From: Dyella sp. C11
GTDB lineage: Bacteria > Pseudomonadota > Gammaproteobacteria > Xanthomonadales > Rhodanobacteraceae
Direction: 5' to 3'
Length of the DNA: 64,000 bases
Assembly: GCF_003121485.1 (NCBI RefSeq)
Contig: NZ_QAVX01000005.1
Location: forward strand, 42,184-106,183
The first letter of the stretch is position 1, and each line of letters begins with the position of its first letter. Shown one piece after another: positions 17,554-27,479 of this stretch. Both the position numbers and the translations under genes were made by a program. The notes beneath the pieces are model-generated. The model was not told where the DNA came from, ran no database searches, and worked only from the letters and a program-made list of their open reading frames with translations.

Positions 17554-18939
17554 TCAACCGGCGTCGCCCGCCAGCCTTTCACGGCGCACCATGTGGTGCT
17601 GCACGTCAAACAGCTTGTACGCCACGCTCAACAGCAGCAGCCAAGCCACGCCCACGTAGAGCGCCACGCGCGTATCCGGGCTGACGCCCAGCATGACCAC
17701 CACGAATGCGAAGAACAGCAGGCACAGGATGCCGCTGAAGGGCCACCAGCGAAGGCGGAAACCGGTGGGCTCCTCTCCCTTGGCGCGCAAATGGCGGCGG
17801 AAGCTGTAGTGAGCGAGCAGCACCATCGTCCACGTCCACACCGTGTTGAACGAGAGGATGGACATCATCATGCCGAACACCTTGGCCGGCAGCAGATAGT
17901 TAAGCAGCACCGCGAGCAACAACACCGCGAGCGTCGCCAGGATCGCCCGCACCGGCACGCCCTGATCGTTCACCGTGCCCAGCACCGCAGGCGCCTGTCC
18001 CTTGCACGCCAGGCTGTAGAGCATGCGACTGCCGCTGAAGGTGGTGCAGTTGAAACCCGAGAGAGCCGCCGTGATCACCACGAAGTTGATCAGGCCAGCA
18101 GCTTGCGGAATACCCAGCTTGGCGAACGTGGTGACGAACGGGCTGCCGTGCTCACCCAGCCCCGTCCACGGATAGATCGCCATGATCACGAACAGGGCGC
18201 CCACGTAGAAAATCAGGATGCGCCACAGCACCGAGTTCACCGCACGGGGAATGGTGCGCTCCGGCTGCGCCGCTTCGCCGGCGGCAATGCCTACGGTTTC
18301 CACGCCACCGAACGAAAACACCACTCCCGGCAGTGCGAGCACCATGCCCATCACGCCATGGGGAAACCAGCCGCCGTGCGACCACAGGTTCGACAGGCCC
18401 GTCGGTTGTCCGCCATTGCCCCAACCGAGATAGATGATGGCAAGGCCGCCTGCGATCATCGCCAGCACGGTGATCACCTTTACCAGCGTGAACCAGAACT
18501 CCATCTCGCCGTAGATCTTCACGGTGAGCAGGTTGAGTCCGCCGATCATCACCACGCTGCCCAGCACCCAGATCCAGCGCGGCCAGTCGGGAAACCATTC
18601 ATGCATGTAGGCGCCCACGGCGGTGGCTTCCGCCATGCCGACGCCCACCATCAACAGCCAGTAATTCCAGCCCGTGACGTAACCGGCAAATGATCCGAGA
18701 TAACGCTGCGCGTACACGCTGAACGATCCCGCCACGGGATCGCGCACGGTCATTTCGCCGAGCGCACGCATGATGATGAAGATCATCACGCCGCCCACCA
18801 TGTAGGCGAACAACACCGAAGGCCCCGCCAGCTTGATCGCATCGGCCGAACCCAGGAACAGGCCCGCGCCGATGGCCATGCCAAGCGCCATGAAGGTGAT
18901 ATGCCGCGGCGTAAGGCGGCGCTGAAGATGCTGGGTCAT
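17554..18939 (-). CDS. amino acid permease, APC superfamily AAT family (ProY/AnsP-like)
   Basis: An inner-membrane proton-coupled amino acid importer. The 461-residue protein shows about 12 hydrophobic segments and the AAT hallmark near the N-terminus: GMAIGAGLFLGSADAIKLAG (residues 17-36), followed by a conserved ALGEMTVRDPVAGSFSVYA loop. GVETVGIAAGEA is the consensus of the sixth segment. Family members carry proline, asparagine, aromatic or branched amino acids, and the sequence alone does not decide. The gene stands alone, 27 bases before the rhomboid gene in the same direction on the minus strand (rhomboid upstream). Confidence 0.88.
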   Translation of the reverse strand: MTQHLQRRLTPRHITFMALGMAIGAGLFLGSADAIKLAGPSVLFAYMVGGVMIFIIMRALGEMTVRDPVAGSFSVYAQRYLGSFAGYVTGWNYWLLMVGVGMAEATAVGAYMHEWFPDWPRWIWVLGSVVMIGGLNLLTVKIYGEMEFWFTLVKVITVLAMIAGGLAIIYLGWGNGGQPTGLSNLWSHGGWFPHGVMGMVLALPGVVFSFGGVETVGIAAGEAAQPERTIPRAVNSVLWRILIFYVGALFVIMAIYPWTGLGEHGSPFVTTFAKLGIPQAAGLINFVVITAALSGFNCTTFSGSRMLYSLACKGQAPAVLGTVNDQGVPVRAILATLAVLLLAVLLNYLLPAKVFGMMMSILSFNTVWTWTMVLLAHYSFRRHLRAKGEEPTGFRLRWWPFSGILCLLFFAFVVVMLGVSPDTRVALYVGVAWLLLLSVAYKLFDVQHHMVRRERLAGDAG

Positions 18940-18966
18940 GAAAACTGCCGGCGAAGAGAGGGGCGG

Positions 18967-19620
18967 TCAGAGCTGCAGGCGACGCCGCGGCTTGATGGGG
19001 AATTTGCCCCGCCAGTACTGGATAAGAAGGAAACCGCCGAGCATGCCGCCCAGATGCGCGAAGTGCGCGATGCCCGCTTGCGTGCCGGTCACGCCCATGT
19101 ACAGCTCGGCCAACGCGTAGAGCGTGACGAAGATCCATGCCGAAATCGGAATCGGCAAAAAGATCAGCATCATCTTCTCGTACGGGAACAACATGCCGAA
19201 CGCCAGCAGGATGCCGAAGATCGCGCCTGACGCACCCAGCGTCGGATAAAAGCCACCGGTGAACCAGTTCACCACCACCAGCTGTGCCAGCGCGGCCACC
19301 AGCAGGCAGACGAAGTAATAGAGCGTGAAGTTGCGCGCACCGAAGGCCCGCTCGATCGGGCCACCAAACATGAAGAGCGCCAGCATGTTCGAGAACAGAT
19401 GCAGCGTATTGCCATGCATGAAGGCGTACGTCACCAGCTGCCAGGGCCGAAAGCCGATGGACAGCAGCTCACCGCTGGGCAGCGGCTGCACCTGATCCGG
19501 CCCCCACGGCCACAACGCGAAATGCACGATCAGTACATCGCCCAACACCTGCTGCAGCAGGAAGATCGCCACGTTGGCAATCAACAGGTTGCGCGTGACG
19601 GGGGGAAGGTCGAACGGCAT
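18967..19620 (-). CDS. rhomboid family intramembrane serine protease
   Basis: An intramembrane protease that cuts transmembrane substrates. The 217-residue protein has six likely membrane helices. The catalytic dyad is visible as GASGA with S131 and AHLGG with H189. The oxyanion-side motif HGNTLHLFSN (H69, N71, H74, N78) is present. Its basic C-terminus (KFPIKPRRRLQL) should lie in the cytosol. Targets are unknown. It may be co-transcribed with the amino acid permease 27 bases downstream, although no functional link is evident. Confidence 0.92.
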   Translation of the reverse strand: MPFDLPPVTRNLLIANVAIFLLQQVLGDVLIVHFALWPWGPDQVQPLPSGELLSIGFRPWQLVTYAFMHGNTLHLFSNMLALFMFGGPIERAFGARNFTLYYFVCLLVAALAQLVVVNWFTGGFYPTLGASGAIFGILLAFGMLFPYEKMMLIFLPIPISAWIFVTLYALAELYMGVTGTQAGIAHFAHLGGMLGGFLLIQYWRGKFPIKPRRRLQL

Positions 19621-19750
19621 GGCGGGGAAATTCCGTGAAGCAATCCCGCCAAGCGTAACCGCAGCGGCGGCATGCCGCCACGGTCAAAGGATGGGCAGCG
19701 CGGCGCCAAACACCTGAAAGGCAATGGAAACCGCTACCCGCCCGGCGCTA

Positions 19751-20278
19751 TCAGCCGATGAAGGACGCCGGCTGCAGGATTTCGATCCAGTAGTCGTCAG
19801 GATCGCGGATGAAGGCGATCTGCTTCATGCGTCCGTCGGTCAGGCGCTTCTGGAAGGTCACGCCCATGGCCTCGAAACGCGCGCAGGCTTCCTCCACGTT
19901 CGGCACCGACACGCACAGATGACCAAAGCCGCGCGGCTCGGCGTTGCCGTGGTGGTAGTGGAACGCCTCGTCGTTCTCGGTGCCGTGGTTGTGCGTCAGT
20001 TCCAGCACGCCCGGCTGGCCAAGCACCCACGACAGGCGCGCGGCATCGTCGTCGGGGATCACGCTTTGATCCGGCACCAGCACCAGGTAGACGATGGTGA
20101 ACGCGGCCTCCGCAAAATCCTGCCGGTGCACAGGCGTGAAACCGAGCACGCGTGTATAGAAGTCCAGGGAGCGCGCCAGGTCTTTCACGCGGATCATGGT
20201 GTGGTTGAACACATAGCCGCGGGTGGCGGCTTCGGGCGTCTGGACGCCCGGCATGGCAAGCAACGGGGAAAGCGACAT
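19751..20278 (-). CDS. gloA: lactoylglutathione lyase (glyoxalase I)
   Basis: Glyoxalase I isomerises the hemithioacetal of methylglyoxal and glutathione to S-lactoylglutathione, the first step of methylglyoxal detoxification. The 175-residue form begins MSLSPLLAMPGV at 20278; a longer in-frame ORF to 20566 only adds antisense of the neighbour. Metal ligands are in place: H26 (FNHTMIRV), E93 (VLELTHN), H120 (GFGHLCVSV) and E166 (YWIEILQP). The segment GTENDEAFHYHHGNAEPRGF is the longer loop of the Zn-type (eukaryote-like) class rather than the short Ni-type class. It is divergent from the NAD(P)-binding gene, with 99 bases between the start codons. Confidence 0.92.
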   Translation of the reverse strand: MSLSPLLAMPGVQTPEAATRGYVFNHTMIRVKDLARSLDFYTRVLGFTPVHRQDFAEAAFTIVYLVLVPDQSVIPDDDAARLSWVLGQPGVLELTHNHGTENDEAFHYHHGNAEPRGFGHLCVSVPNVEEACARFEAMGVTFQKRLTDGRMKQIAFIRDPDDYWIEILQPASFIG

Positions 20279-20377
20279 CGACTTCGGTTCCGCAAAAAAC
20301 GATTTCCCAACATGGGGTTCATCCCGCAACAGGCAACCCTTCCGCTGGAATAACGGACAACACCCTAGAATGTCGCC

Positions 20378-21019
20378 ATGAACGCCGCGCCGCGCCACGT
20401 CCTGCTTGCCGGTGCCACCGGGCTGACCGGTGGAAAGCTCCTCGAGCTGCTGCTCGCGGACGATGCCGTTGCGCACGTGCTTGCTCCCACCCGCCGCGCC
20501 CTGCCTCCGAACCCCAAGCTGGAAAACCCGGTCGGCATGGTCAGTCATCTGATCGCGCAGTTGCACGGACAGGCGGACACGGTGATCTGCTGCCTGGGTA
20601 CCACCATTCGCCAGGCGGGCTCACGCGAGGCGTTTCGCATCGTCGACTACGACTTGCCCGTATCGCTGGGCAAGCACGCGCGCGCGCTGGGCGCGAGCCA
20701 CTACATGGTCATCAGCGCATTGGGCGCCGATGCCACGTCGCGGCTGTTCTACAACCGCACCAAAGGCGAAATGGAACTGGCGCTGCAAAAGCAGGGATGG
20801 CCACACCTCACCATCGTGAGGCCGTCACTGTTGCTGGGCGCACGACACAAGCCACGCATGGGTGAACTGCTCGCCGCACCCTTCTCCCGCGTGCTGCCCG
20901 GTCGCTGGCGCGGCATCGAGGCAGGCACCGTGGCTACCGCCATGTGGCGCCTCGCCAAGGCGCCTGGAAGTGGCTTGCGCATCGTGGAGTCGGACGAGCT
21001 GCAGCAGCTTGGCAGCTGA
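20378..21019 (+). CDS. NAD(P)H-binding short-chain dehydrogenase-like protein (HTATIP2/TIP30 type)
   Basis: An atypical SDR of 213 residues, role unknown. The Rossmann site GATGLTGG is at residues 11-18. ICCLGTTIRQAGS and the SALGADATSRLFYNRTKGEME block match the atypical SDR group that includes human TIP30 and many bacterial uncharacterised oxidoreductases. The YNRTKG segment carries the Tyr and Lys of the SDR active site. It is divergently transcribed from gloA, a layout that may reflect shared control by reactive aldehydes, but that is speculation. Confidence 0.78.
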   Translation: MNAAPRHVLLAGATGLTGGKLLELLLADDAVAHVLAPTRRALPPNPKLENPVGMVSHLIAQLHGQADTVICCLGTTIRQAGSREAFRIVDYDLPVSLGKHARALGASHYMVISALGADATSRLFYNRTKGEMELALQKQGWPHLTIVRPSLLLGARHKPRMGELLAAPFSRVLPGRWRGIEAGTVATAMWRLAKAPGSGLRIVESDELQQLGS

Positions 21020-21061
21020 TCCCGGCAACGCCCAGAGACACGCGCATGAATTCACGCGCAT

Positions 21062-21088
21062 AAAAAAAGGCCGCCCAAGGGCGGCCTT
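21062..21088 (-). terminator. rho-independent terminator of the NlpC/P60 gene
   Basis: Read on the minus strand, AAGGCCGCCC and GGGCGGCCTT form a 10-bp stem with a tiny loop, followed by seven U residues. It begins 22 bases past the stop of the NlpC/P60 gene and may also stop the convergent plus-strand gene. Confidence 0.85.
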
Positions 21089-21109
21089 CGACTGACGGTG
21101 ACGTCCAAA

Positions 21110-21835
21110 TCAGCTGCGGACCAGCGCACCCGGGCGCTTGGCGCCGGCGAAACGCTGTGCCCAGTACGACTCGTCCAGGCTGTCTACGCGCACGGTCTTG
21201 CCGCGCGAGGGCGAATGGATGAACTGGCCGTTGGCGATGTAGATGCCCACGTGCGAAACGCGGCCCTGGCCACGCTTGCCCGCGGTGCGGAAGAAAACCA
21301 GGTCGCCCGGCTTCATGTCGCTGCGGTCGACCTTCAGGCCGGCCAGGAACTGCGACGCGGAGTTGGTCGGCAGATCCAGGCCCACGGCATGGGCGAACAC
21401 GTAGCGGACGAAGCCGCTGCAATCGAAACCGGTGGAGGGATCGCGGCCGCCGCGCACGTAACGGATGTCACGCAGCTGCATGGCCATGCTGATCAGGGTC
21501 TTGCGCAGGTCCGAGGTGTCGGCGGCCAGGGAGGCCACGGCACCATTGGCCACGCCTGCGTCCGGCATGCCATCGCCATCGGCGTCTTCGTCGTCGCCCC
21601 AACCAGCCGACGTGCCGGCAGCGGCCTTGGCGGTCTTGGCGGACTGAGCGGGAGCGGCGGACTGGGCGAGCATCGCGGCCGGCGAGAACACAGCCAGCTG
21701 GCCCATCAGGTTCGGCGTAACGGAAGCGGAAGGCGTACCGGCCGGAGCGGCGGTCAACGGTTCAGCGAAAAGCGGAAGGGACGTAAGCAGTGCACCAGCA
21801 AGCGCAGCAGCGGCGAAAATTCGCTTTGTTGGCAT
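21110..21835 (-). CDS. NlpC/P60 family peptidoglycan endopeptidase
   Basis: A secreted cell-wall hydrolase that cuts D-Glu/meso-diaminopimelate bonds in peptide stems. The 241 residues have a signal peptide (MPTKRIFAAAALAGALLTSL) and then a low-complexity Ala/Ser linker with an acidic stretch (GDDEDADGDGMPD). The C-terminal NlpC/P60 domain has catalytic C139 (FDCSGFV), H195 (VSHVGIY) and H207 (FIHSPS). I chose the ATG at 21835; a TTG three codons upstream is also possible. The 255 bases upstream, up to yggS, are AT-rich and likely hold the promoter, including a TTGACA on the minus strand without a convincing -10. Confidence 0.92.
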   Translation of the reverse strand: MPTKRIFAAAALAGALLTSLPLFAEPLTAAPAGTPSASVTPNLMGQLAVFSPAAMLAQSAAPAQSAKTAKAAAGTSAGWGDDEDADGDGMPDAGVANGAVASLAADTSDLRKTLISMAMQLRDIRYVRGGRDPSTGFDCSGFVRYVFAHAVGLDLPTNSASQFLAGLKVDRSDMKPGDLVFFRTAGKRGQGRVSHVGIYIANGQFIHSPSRGKTVRVDSLDESYWAQRFAGAKRPGALVRS

Positions 21836-22090
21836 GTGGGACAAATCCCTTTGCAGTTCGAGAGTTAGGCGACCGGAAGGTGGAGGCCCCGTGATGGTGG
21901 AGTGAACTTAGCAAAGGGATCTAGATCGTTTGTTCGGATGGGGTTAACTGAACTCCGTCGTTTCGAAAACTGGCACGGCCTATGCTTAGGTGATAACCGA
22001 CTGATTTACAAATGAAAACTGTGTCAAATTGGTTACATATTGATCAATTAGTGAACTAATTATTCAATTCGGTACCGTATGTTTTGCGAC

Positions 22091-22792
22091 TTACCTCACA
22101 CCAAAAATGGCCGTGCCGACCCGGATCTCGGTCGCTCCCTCGGCGATGGCGAGGGGGAAATCGCCACTCATGCCCATGGAAAGTCGCGGCAAATCATGGC
22201 CCTGCACCTTGGCGGCATCACGCAATTCACGCAGCTGCCGGAAACAGGCCCGCACAGCCGCCGGGTCATCCGACTGCACCGCCATGGTCATCAAGCCCCG
22301 AACCTGCAAGCGGTCATAGGGACGCAAGGCATCGAGGATGGCCGGCAGCTGTTCCGGCGGCAGTCCGTGCTTGCTGTCCTCCGGCGAGGTCTTGACCTCG
22401 ATCAGCACGTCGATGACGCGGTCTTCGATGTCCAGGCGACGCTGCAACGCGTCGGCCAGTTCAAGCCGATCCAGCGACTGCACTTCGCTGGCCAGCCGTG
22501 CCACGTCCTTCGCCTTGTTGGTCTGCAGGTGACCGATCACCACCCAGTCGATCCGCTCGCCCGCCAGCGCCTCTGACTTGCTGCGGATTTCCTGCACCTT
22601 GTTCTCGCCGAAGCGATGCAGGCCAAGCGCCATGGCCACGCGCACCACGTCGGGACCAAAGGTCTTGCTGACAGGAAGAATCGACACCTCGTCCGGATCA
22701 CGCCCTGCCGCATGGCAGGCAGCATCCACACGAGAACGGACGGACGCCCAGTTCGCAGCAAGGTAGGAAAAATGGTTGGGAGCGTCGGTCAT
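22091..22792 (-). CDS. yggS: YggS family pyridoxal phosphate homeostasis protein
   Basis: A small PLP carrier/homeostasis protein of the alanine racemase-like TIM barrel fold, with no known catalysis. The protein is 233 residues when started at the ATG at 22792. The much longer in-frame ORF (to 23395) runs backward through the M20 peptidase and is not coding. PLP is held by K43 in ILPVSKTFG. FGENKVQEIRSK, HLQTNK, RGLMTMA and LSMGMSGDFPLAI are family signatures. In many bacteria this gene neighbours pilT or proC; neither is in this window. Confidence 0.95.
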   Translation of the reverse strand: MTDAPNHFSYLAANWASVRSRVDAACHAAGRDPDEVSILPVSKTFGPDVVRVAMALGLHRFGENKVQEIRSKSEALAGERIDWVVIGHLQTNKAKDVARLASEVQSLDRLELADALQRRLDIEDRVIDVLIEVKTSPEDSKHGLPPEQLPAILDALRPYDRLQVRGLMTMAVQSDDPAAVRACFRQLRELRDAAKVQGHDLPRLSMGMSGDFPLAIAEGATEIRVGTAIFGVR

Positions 22793-22857
22793 CGCCGGCA
22801 AACCTTTTGGATACCGCGCGGGCATGATCCCGATGGATGGCACACGCCCAAACGCAT

Positions 22858-22880
22858 CGCCCCGGCGCGAAGCCGGGGCG
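22858..22880 (-). terminator. hairpin after the M20 peptidase gene
   Basis: CGCCCCGGC and GCCGGGGCG pair across a 5-base loop, 10 bases past the M20 peptidase stop and upstream of yggS. No U tract follows on the minus strand, so it may attenuate rather than end transcription. Confidence 0.5.
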
Positions 22881-22890
22881 GTGATCAATG

Positions 22891-24315
<1,425 letters not shown>

Positions 24316-24525
24316 GGGTGACTCCTGCAGCGTGGGGAAAGACCGACATTGTATCAGCCCGTGAAAAACGGCCTCCACAACGGACCCGCACACAGCGCTG
24401 ACACGAAAAGCACGGCAATTCCCACGTGTCCAAGGCAGGCGTGCCGACTGTCCGAATAAGGCCCGACACGCGCAAAGTCGACGGGCGGCCGGGGAGCCGC
24501 TTCATCCACTTTCGGGGAGATATCC

Positions 24526-24879
24526 ATGATCAAGAAGATCGCACTGTTGCTTTTGGCTGCCGCGCTGACCTGGCCGGTGTTTGCTGCCACGCCCGTCAAC
24601 ATCAACAAAGCCGATGCGGCCACGCTGGCCAGCTCACTGGATGGCATTGGCCCGTCGAAGGCTGCCGCCATCGTCGCCTACCGGGACGAACACGGCCCCT
24701 TCAAGAGCGCCGACGACTTGTCGCACGTGAAGGGCGTCGGCGCGGCCACGCTGGAACGCAACCGCAGCGCGATCCTGCTGGGCGACGCCTCGGAGCCGGC
24801 CAAGCCCGCCGCCAAGCCGGCTGCAGCGCCCGTTCCGGCCAAGGCCAAGGCCAAATCCGCCGGCAGCGCCAGCGAATAA
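24526..24879 (+). CDS. ComEA-like helix-hairpin-helix protein, periplasmic
   Basis: A 117-residue small protein with a signal peptide (MIKKIALLLLAAALTWPVFA) and one ComEA-type helix-hairpin-helix domain (about 25-85: VNINKADAATLASSLDGIGP, then the second turn VKGVGAATLERN). The tail is rich in Ala, Lys and Pro and basic, which suits DNA contact. Periplasmic ComEA pulls transforming DNA across the outer membrane in naturally competent bacteria and works with type IV pili, which are also encoded in this window. Many genomes carry several such short proteins, so a role in DNA uptake is likely but not proven. Confidence 0.85.
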   Translation: MIKKIALLLLAAALTWPVFAATPVNINKADAATLASSLDGIGPSKAAAIVAYRDEHGPFKSADDLSHVKGVGAATLERNRSAILLGDASEPAKPAAKPAAAPVPAKAKAKSAGSASE

Positions 24880-24912
24880 CCAAACTGCATCAATCGCTTG
24901 CGTTCACAAATG

Positions 24913-24947
24913 GCATCCGACGGGGTATGGAAACCCCGTTCGGATGC
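24913..24947. other. long hairpin between the ComEA-like and SET genes
   Basis: GCATCCGACGGGGT (24913-24926) pairs with ACCCCGTTCGGATGC (24933-24947) with one bulged base, around a short loop. No U tract follows, so it is not a standard terminator. It lies 39 bases before the SET gene start. Confidence 0.5.
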
Positions 24948-24985
24948 GCCTACACTCGCCCGCCTTGCCATCGGTTAGGGCTGAC

Positions 24986-25465
24986 ATGATTGTTCCGCGT
25001 TATTCCATAGCGCCGTCGAACATCGCTGGTGCGGGTCAGGGGCTGTTCCTTGAAGAAGACGTCTCCGCCGGACAGATCGTCACGGCACCGGACGCTATTG
25101 ACCGCACCTACCGCTACGACGAACTCGTGAGTTCGCCGGAGCTGTCGGCCCAGCTGTATGCAAGCGCCCGTTGGTTCCAGGACCGTTACACCGTGTCCCC
25201 GGACTGGCCGGACGAATGTTTCGTCAACCACAGCTTCGAGCCCACGGGGCTGTGGCATCTGGGCTTCGTGTTCGCCGCTCGCGACCTGGCGGCAGGCACG
25301 GAGATAACGGTGGATTACCGCCACCTTTTGCCTCCGGGCGAGGAAGAGGTCTTCGTTGATGCTGCCACCGGGCAGCGCATCGTGGGCCTGCCATGGATCG
25401 AAAGCCTTCGGACGAGCACTCACGCTTTGGCGGCCCTGCTCGATGGCACCCGACTTGCTAGCTGA
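24986..25465 (+). CDS. stand-alone SET domain protein (putative lysine methyltransferase)
   Basis: A 159-residue protein that is almost only a SET domain. The start MIVPRYSIAPSNIAGAGQGL holds the SET-N GxG element. FVNHSFEPT matches the NHS/C motif for S-adenosylmethionine binding, and GTEITVDYRHL matches the (G)EELTxDY active-site strand with its Tyr. The post-SET cysteines of eukaryotic enzymes are missing, which is usual for short bacterial members. A longer in-frame start (24944) lacks support. The stop is five bases before the GNAT gene, so the three genes SET-GNAT-HutD likely form an operon. The protein substrate is unknown. Confidence 0.8.
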   Translation: MIVPRYSIAPSNIAGAGQGLFLEEDVSAGQIVTAPDAIDRTYRYDELVSSPELSAQLYASARWFQDRYTVSPDWPDECFVNHSFEPTGLWHLGFVFAARDLAAGTEITVDYRHLLPPGEEEVFVDAATGQRIVGLPWIESLRTSTHALAALLDGTRLAS

Positions 25466-25470
25466 AGATC

Positions 25471-26010
25471 ATGATCGACATACCTGTCATTGAAACGGCG
25501 CGCCTGCGCCTTACCGCCCTCGCCGAACGGCATTTCGACGACTACGCCGCGATGCTGGCGGACCCCGTCAGCACTCGCTGGATCGGCGATGGCCAGCCGC
25601 TGGACCGCACCAACGCCTGGCGTTCGCTTGCCATGCTGATCGGCCACTGGCAGCTGCGCGGCTACGGCATGTGGGCGCTGGAGCTGAAGGACACCGGGGA
25701 ATTCATTGGCCGCGCCGGCCTGATGCGCCCCGAGGGCTGGCCGGACCTGGAACTCGGCTGGATGCTCAAGCCGGACTTCCGCCACCACGGCTACGCCACC
25801 GAAGCCGGCAGCGCCATCCTCGATTTCGCCTGGCACACGCTTGGCGCGCCGCGCGTGATCAGCCTGGTGAAGATCGGCAACGAAGCCTCCGACCGCCTGG
25901 CAGAACGACTGGGTGGCGAACACATCGACGACATGGATTTCTTCGGCGCACACAACCACGTGTTCGCCTACTACCCGCCCTGCCCCGAGAAACGGCGCGC
26001 CTGGGCATGA
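25471..26010 (+). CDS. GNAT family N-acetyltransferase (RimJ/RimL type)
   Basis: A 179-residue acetyl-CoA-dependent acetyltransferase. The start IETARLRLTAL is typical of the RimJ/RimL subgroup. LELGWMLKPDFRHHGYATEA covers the acetyl-CoA pyrophosphate loop (R/QxxGxA variant, here RHHGYAT). NEASDRLAERLGGE is the usual C-terminal motif. The acceptor is unknown; ribosomal protein N-termini or small amines are possible. Its stop overlaps the start of the HutD gene as ATGA. Confidence 0.88.
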   Translation: MIDIPVIETARLRLTALAERHFDDYAAMLADPVSTRWIGDGQPLDRTNAWRSLAMLIGHWQLRGYGMWALELKDTGEFIGRAGLMRPEGWPDLELGWMLKPDFRHHGYATEAGSAILDFAWHTLGAPRVISLVKIGNEASDRLAERLGGEHIDDMDFFGAHNHVFAYYPPCPEKRRAWA

Positions 26011-26573
26011 GCCAGCTCAGCCGACTGCCCGTCGACAGCCTGCAGGGCGCGCATTGCGCCAAGGGCACGGCGTTCATCACCCCGATCGCCTGCGGTCCGG
26101 ATGACGATGCCTGGCAGTGGCAGATGACCATGATCGGCATGGAACAAGAGGTGGACTTCCCGGCACATGCTGACCTGCGTCGGCAGTTCGTGCCGCTGGA
26201 CGCGCCCGTGGACATCGCCTTTCCCGATGGCCGTACCCAGCACGTCACGCGTTTCCAGATGACGCAGTTCGACGGCAGCAACGATCCGCAAGCCTGCCTG
26301 CCCACCGCGCCCACGCGCACCTTCAATCTCAAGCTGCGCGGCGACGCCCAGGGCGAACTCATCGCCCGTCCGTTGAATGGCGCCATGGTGCTGCTGGCAC
26401 CGGCGGGCTGGCGCTGGTTCGTGCTGCTGTTGTCCGGCCGCGCCAACGTCATCGCCGATCACCGCTCCCAGCAGCTGGAAGCGAACGACATGCTGTGGAT
26501 CGACCCGATCCCGAGCCACCCGATCCGTATCGAAGGTGGCGGCGAGATCGTGCTTGCGCGGATTCCCGCCTGA
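26007..26573 (+). CDS. hutD: HutD family cupin protein
   Basis: A 188-residue beta-rich protein of the HutD family, which in Pseudomonas limits histidine utilisation, apparently by binding formylated intermediates. No hut enzymes are in the window, so here it is an orphan member. The start is set by the ATGA overlap at 26007; the in-frame upstream ORF lies inside the GNAT gene. Visible motifs are WQWQMTMIGMEQEVDFPAH near the N-terminus and the closing LWIDPIPSHPIRIEGGGEIV. It ends only three bases from the stop of the convergent membrane protein gene. Confidence 0.75.
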   Translation: MSQLSRLPVDSLQGAHCAKGTAFITPIACGPDDDAWQWQMTMIGMEQEVDFPAHADLRRQFVPLDAPVDIAFPDGRTQHVTRFQMTQFDGSNDPQACLPTAPTRTFNLKLRGDAQGELIARPLNGAMVLLAPAGWRWFVLLLSGRANVIADHRSQQLEANDMLWIDPIPSHPIRIEGGGEIVLARIPA

Positions 26574-26576
26574 CCC

Positions 26577-27479
26577 TTACAGGCTCGATCGACGTCCCAT
26601 GCCCAGCGAACGGCCGACATCGGCCAGCGCGAACAGGCGTGCGATGCGCATCCAGCCCAGCGCCAGCACCACGAGCTGGGTAAGCAGGAAGGCGAACAGC
26701 AAGCCTTGCGTTCCCACCGCCAACGTCTGCACGCGAAGCAGGCCGAAACCCAGCGCGATGGCGAAGCCGATGGCCGTGACCAGCAGGTAGACGAACAGCG
26801 TCGATACAGGCCGCCTTAGCACCTGCAACAGCCCGCGCAGCAAGGCTACCGTCGCGGAGCGCAATCCCGTGTCCGTGATGAAAGCGGCGCGCGCCGATTC
26901 CACCCAAGCCTGTGCCAGCACGACGAGCAGCGCGGCAACGGCCAAGGCGATGTGCTGCGCCGCATCCGCCTGCGATTGCAGCACGGCCAGATCCTCGTGA
27001 TCGTCGGCGCGGTCGAACCCCATCTGCACCAGCAACCCGGCAAGCACATACGGCACGACCGACCACAACGTGAGTCGGAACATGCGCCCGTATTCCGTCA
27101 GCCCGCCACGCAGCAAGTCGCCGAAGCCCAGCGTGCGACCGGCCCGTCCCATGGCGACAACCATGCCGTTGAGCCACGGCATCACGAGCAGCAAGAGCAA
27201 CAGGCTGGCCAGACCGGCACCGTGCAGGACCGCGTGCTCGCGCGACAAAGCCATCACGGTATCGCTGAACATCAATCCGTCGAACCCGCGCGCCCAGGCA
27301 TGCGCATGGGTGGAGCGATCCAGCAACGCCCCCAGCGCCTGCAACATGGGCAACGCGGCCACGGATGTGGTGATCAGCGTGGCCAGCAGCCATAGCAATA
27401 ACAGGCGCCACTGGAAGGCAGTGAATGGCGCCATCATCACGGCACCGAAATCGACGCGACGAGAATTCTTGTAGGCCAT
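26577..27479 (-). CDS. hypothetical multi-pass membrane protein
   Basis: I do not recognise the family. The 300 residues hold about six hydrophobic segments (for example LLLLWLLATLITTSVAALPM near 26-45, GLASLLLLLLVMPWLNGMVV, and AFLLTQLVVLALGWM near the end), with a soluble, acidic loop (FDRADDHEDLAVLQSQADAA) between the middle helices. There is no visible catalytic motif. The start codon overlaps the stop of the M1 peptidase as TAATG, so the two products are probably made together and may act together at the inner membrane. Confidence 0.75.
   Translation of the reverse strand: MAYKNSRRVDFGAVMMAPFTAFQWRLLLLWLLATLITTSVAALPMLQALGALLDRSTHAHAWARGFDGLMFSDTVMALSREHAVLHGAGLASLLLLLLVMPWLNGMVVAMGRAGRTLGFGDLLRGGLTEYGRMFRLTLWSVVPYVLAGLLVQMGFDRADDHEDLAVLQSQADAAQHIALAVAALLVVLAQAWVESARAAFITDTGLRSATVALLRGLLQVLRRPVSTLFVYLLVTAIGFAIALGFGLLRVQTLAVGTQGLLFAFLLTQLVVLALGWMRIARLFALADVGRSLGMGRRSSL

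Noticed and set aside
21845-22090. small RNA gene or tRNA in the AT-rich gap
   Set aside because: I see no cloverleaf, no terminator and no clear promoter pair; it is more likely the promoter region of the NlpC/P60 gene.
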